A stretch of 64,000 bases of DNA from NCBI RefSeq assembly GCF_031755915.1, contig NC_083385.1:14095001-14159000 (forward strand). Reading direction: 5' to 3'. This document shows, in pieces, positions 61,111 to 64,000 of the stretch (its first letter is position 1; each line of letters opens with the position of its first letter). The notes below the pieces were generated by a model. It did no database searches. It saw nothing but the letters and a program-made list of their open reading frames with translations, and had not been told where the DNA came from. The position numbers were made by a program, and so were the translations under genes. This DNA is from Ziziphus jujuba. Lineage: Eukaryota; Streptophyta; Magnoliopsida; Rosales; Rhamnaceae.

Positions 61111-61111
61111 C

Positions 61112-61275
61112 TTAAGGTTGACTTGGACAATTTCTATTGGCGTTGCACAAAACGGTACACAATGTTACAACAACGTTATATATAAGTTGAATTGTGAAAT
61201 TTAAGATTGCGTTGGATAATTTCTATTGGTGTTGTATGGTACAGTAGATGGTCACTTTATGCAAAACGTTTTATC
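61112..61275 (+). repeat. Divergent tandem duplication, ~89-bp period
   Basis: TTAAGGTTGACTTGGACAAT at 61112 and TTAAGATTGCGTTGGATAAT at 61201 start equivalent units. Both continue TTTCTATTGG(C/T)GTTG. Confidence 0.7.
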
Positions 61276-61480
61276 CACGTGAATAATAGAAATTTGTAAT
61301 TGAAACAAATATTTTTTTATTTATTATAATTGAGATATAAATATTTATATCGTTTACTACATCACTATTATTAAATTGTGGATATGAAAAAAGAATTTAA
61401 ACAAAAAATAAATGATTGCAATCAAAACATTGTTATTATCAACTATGAAAATCTTGTACATAATTAAAGATAAGTCCACC

Positions 61481-61546
61481 CATCAAAATTTGAAGGAAAA
61501 AAAATCATGAATCCCATCAAAATTTGAAGGAAAAAAATCATGAATC
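61481..61546 (+). repeat. Tandem duplication, ~33-bp unit
   Basis: CATCAAAATTTGAAGGAAAA at 61481 is repeated at 61515, each followed by AATCATGAATC. Confidence 0.92.
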
Positions 61547-64000
61547 ATTCAATATATATTAACCTAATTATTTATGATGTCACTAATGCTTGAGATCACT
61601 AGAAATAAAAATGTCTTTTTTGTCTAATCAATAGTAATGATATTTTTTTTAAAATAAGTATATAACTAATTAGGATATTGAACAACTAGAACCGAACCCA
61701 CTTCCACTTATTTGGAAAAATAGAGAAAATAAAGCTTACTATGCTGAGTTGAAGTGCATAAAGGGTATGAGAAAGTCCATAGAAGAAATTAGAGGGACAT
61801 AGTGGTAAATGGAAGTTCGATACTGGTTTGAATAATGAACTATAATATTTTTTTGGATAAATAATGAAGTTTTGATAATAAAAGATAATTGTCGTGTAGT
61901 GTAACAGCATCATTAGTGTTATTTTGGCTGTACTAAGTCCATGTAGCGGTTTCTATTACCCAACAAAAAAAAAAAAAAAAAACAAAGGTCCTTGTAGCGG
62001 CTTCTCTTATCTGTCACTGTTGGCACGGTCCATGGCGCATGGTTGCATGGACAAACATGTATTGCCACGTGACCCCCCCAAACCAAAATCTACCCCCCAC
62101 ACATGCCCTTCTTTCCCACACTCTTTTCTGCCACCCTATCAACCCAACCCAACCCCAATTCCAAACCACTGCCTAAAAGCCTTAGTGGGTTTTTGTTTTT
62201 AACATTACAAAATACTTAAAATTCATCCCCTATACAACTCACTCGAACCCATGCCTTGTATGACTCGAACATATATATTTATAATATAAATAAACATGCT
62301 TAACCATTGAAATTTTTTTATTTTTTTGAGTTTATGTTTAAAATATCCTTCTAAATTTCTCAATTTAACACCCAAATAAATAAATAAATAAAGCTCCATA
62401 CCTATTATAACTGCCAAATTTTGGACCTATATATAATTTCTAGTTAATTCTTATCATAATTGGTTCGGATTTCAAATTGGTCACAGATCACATCATATTG
62501 TATATTTATGTAGCAAATTAATCTTATGAAAAAATAATATGTAATTACTAATATTATATTTCTTTTGAAGACAGATGGCCTGCATGCATGAGAAATGATG
62601 ACATAGGTCAGATTTTTTGCCAATTAACTTCTACAAGACAACAAGTAAAAACTAAACCAAATAAAAAAAAAAAAAACAAAAAATTGTGTAAAACTTATCT
62701 GTTTTTTGTTTTTAATTTTTGAAGAAATCTGTTTTTTTTTTTATTCAATTTTAAATTAGAATTTGTTTGCACAAAGTAGATGTGTTAAAACTTTAAATGA
62801 AATTTTTTACTAAGTTAATAAATCGGAATAATGGTTGTACTTTGTTAGCCATGAGAAAATACCAAGAATGTTAAAGGCTTTGACATTAAAATGGAGGAGG
62901 TAAAGGCTTTTGTGGCAAAGATAGTGAGAAAATTTGGGGATGTTTGATAGGGAAGAAAATGGATAGGGCGTGGAAAACCCAAAAAGGTAAGACCTTTTTT
63001 TTTTTTTTTGGTTGGCTGAGATAAGACAGACACGCAATCTCTCTTATTTTGAAGTCGGTAGCATTTGCTTTAAAGTTGCTCCCCGAAAGAAAAAAGATAA
63101 AAAAACATAGGAGCTCATAGGACCATTAACACCCCCAAACCTTATTATTTATGGCCCACATAATGTTGCCCCCTACTACTCTTTTCCTATCACCCTATAA
63201 AATATTTATTTTTCAGCATTAAAATCTCTTTAATACTTTACCTTCTCATAAGAATTTAAAATAATATTTAACGAAAGGAAGATGCTTACTTTTTATATTT
63301 ACAAATTCAAAAATTAAGGATAAAATCTTATCAAATTTTATTATTGTTTTGAATGATTCTATGCTGTAATAATATGAGATATAAGATTATAATTTGATAT
63401 TTATGATATTATTAGAAAGTATTTTTTTTGTAAAAAATTTAAAATAAATCATATATATATATATATATATTTACTTTTAATTAAATAGTAATTTAAAATT
63501 GTAGCTCATTTATCGGTCAAACTTTTTTTTATTTTTTATTTTTTTGTTGGTCAATAGTTTTTTCTTTTTCTTTTTTAGTGAAAATGGGGGTTTCAATTAG
63601 AAAGACGCTCAAAGTCAAATTAAAGAAACAAAAAGGAACGCTAGTCCATGATGAATCCGAGTTTCCATAATTGCTAACTATTTTACTAAGAACAAGTAAA
63701 AAAACTCTGTATCATCATCCGTTACATGCACGGTTGTGACTCGTTTGTGTGAACGGAGAGAGGCAAATGGCTTATCAAAGATCTTTGGTTGCCACTCCAA
63801 TGTAAAGTTACTTCAAAAATTATATTTCTTCTAACTATCAATCACTCATAAAATATCTGTAATTAGCATGGAAAATTTAAATTTTCAACCGCAACCTTTT
63901 TTTTTTTTTTTTTTTTTTTCCTCAACGCTGTAGAGAAACCGATACCAACAAAAGCATTTCAATAATTACAATGTAAAATCCCTTCTTTTTTTATTTTATT
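61547..64000. other. AT-rich intergenic DNA, no gene recognised
   Basis: C-rich stretch at about 62070-62170 (ACCCCCCCAAACC-like words), (TA)n at 63451-63470 and a T run of about 22 at 63898-63919. Nothing coding is supportable. Confidence 0.55.

Overview
This is eukaryotic nuclear DNA from a flowering plant, almost certainly a eudicot and probably a woody rosid. The evidence is split genes with GT-AG introns, very AT-rich intergenic DNA full of (TA)n, (CT)n and homopolymer tracts, and plant-only gene families (phytosulfokine precursor, GRF transcription factor with a miR396 site, ACR-type ACT-repeat protein, DUF688-like protein). I see no operons, CRISPR arrays, rRNA genes or convincing tRNA genes.

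Layout. 0-16 kb is gene-dense: the 5' end of an organellar EngB/YihA-type GTPase gene (minus, cut by the left edge), a three-exon BSD-domain gene (plus), a seven-coding-exon ACR1-type ACT-repeat gene (minus, with a probable 5'UTR intron), an intronless PP2-A10-like gene (plus) followed by three copies of a ~145-bp tandem repeat, and a tiny two-exon gene (53 aa, minus) with site-II-like TGGGCY motifs upstream. 16-35 kb is mostly AT-rich desert. It holds a two-exon phytosulfokine precursor gene near 21 kb, a decayed RNase H-like fragment near 17 kb, and a scrambled locus at 30.2-31.7 kb with a zf-HIT zinc-finger gene fragment and both inverted and direct duplications. A single-exon plant gene of unknown function lies at 35.0 kb. 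39.5-40.2 kb holds an intronless bZIP gene. 41-51 kb is desert with two terminal-inverted-repeat elements, one flanked by a 9-bp direct repeat as in Mutator-type insertions. 51.3-51.8 kb has a small intronless DUF688-like gene. 56.6-60.0 kb has a four-exon growth-regulating factor (GRF) gene with QLQ and WRC domains, a pure CAA-coded polyglutamine tract and a miR396 target site. 60-64 kb has no gene I can support.

The genes do not form a pathway; they are ordinary, separately regulated nuclear genes. Exon borders come from reading frame, GT/AG sites and protein-family knowledge only, with no transcript or database evidence. No convincing undescribed multi-gene system was found. The least explained items are the 30.2-31.7 kb mosaic, the long-TIR element with a GC-richer interior at 41.7-42.6 kb, and two small conserved-looking proteins of unknown function (53 and 111 aa).
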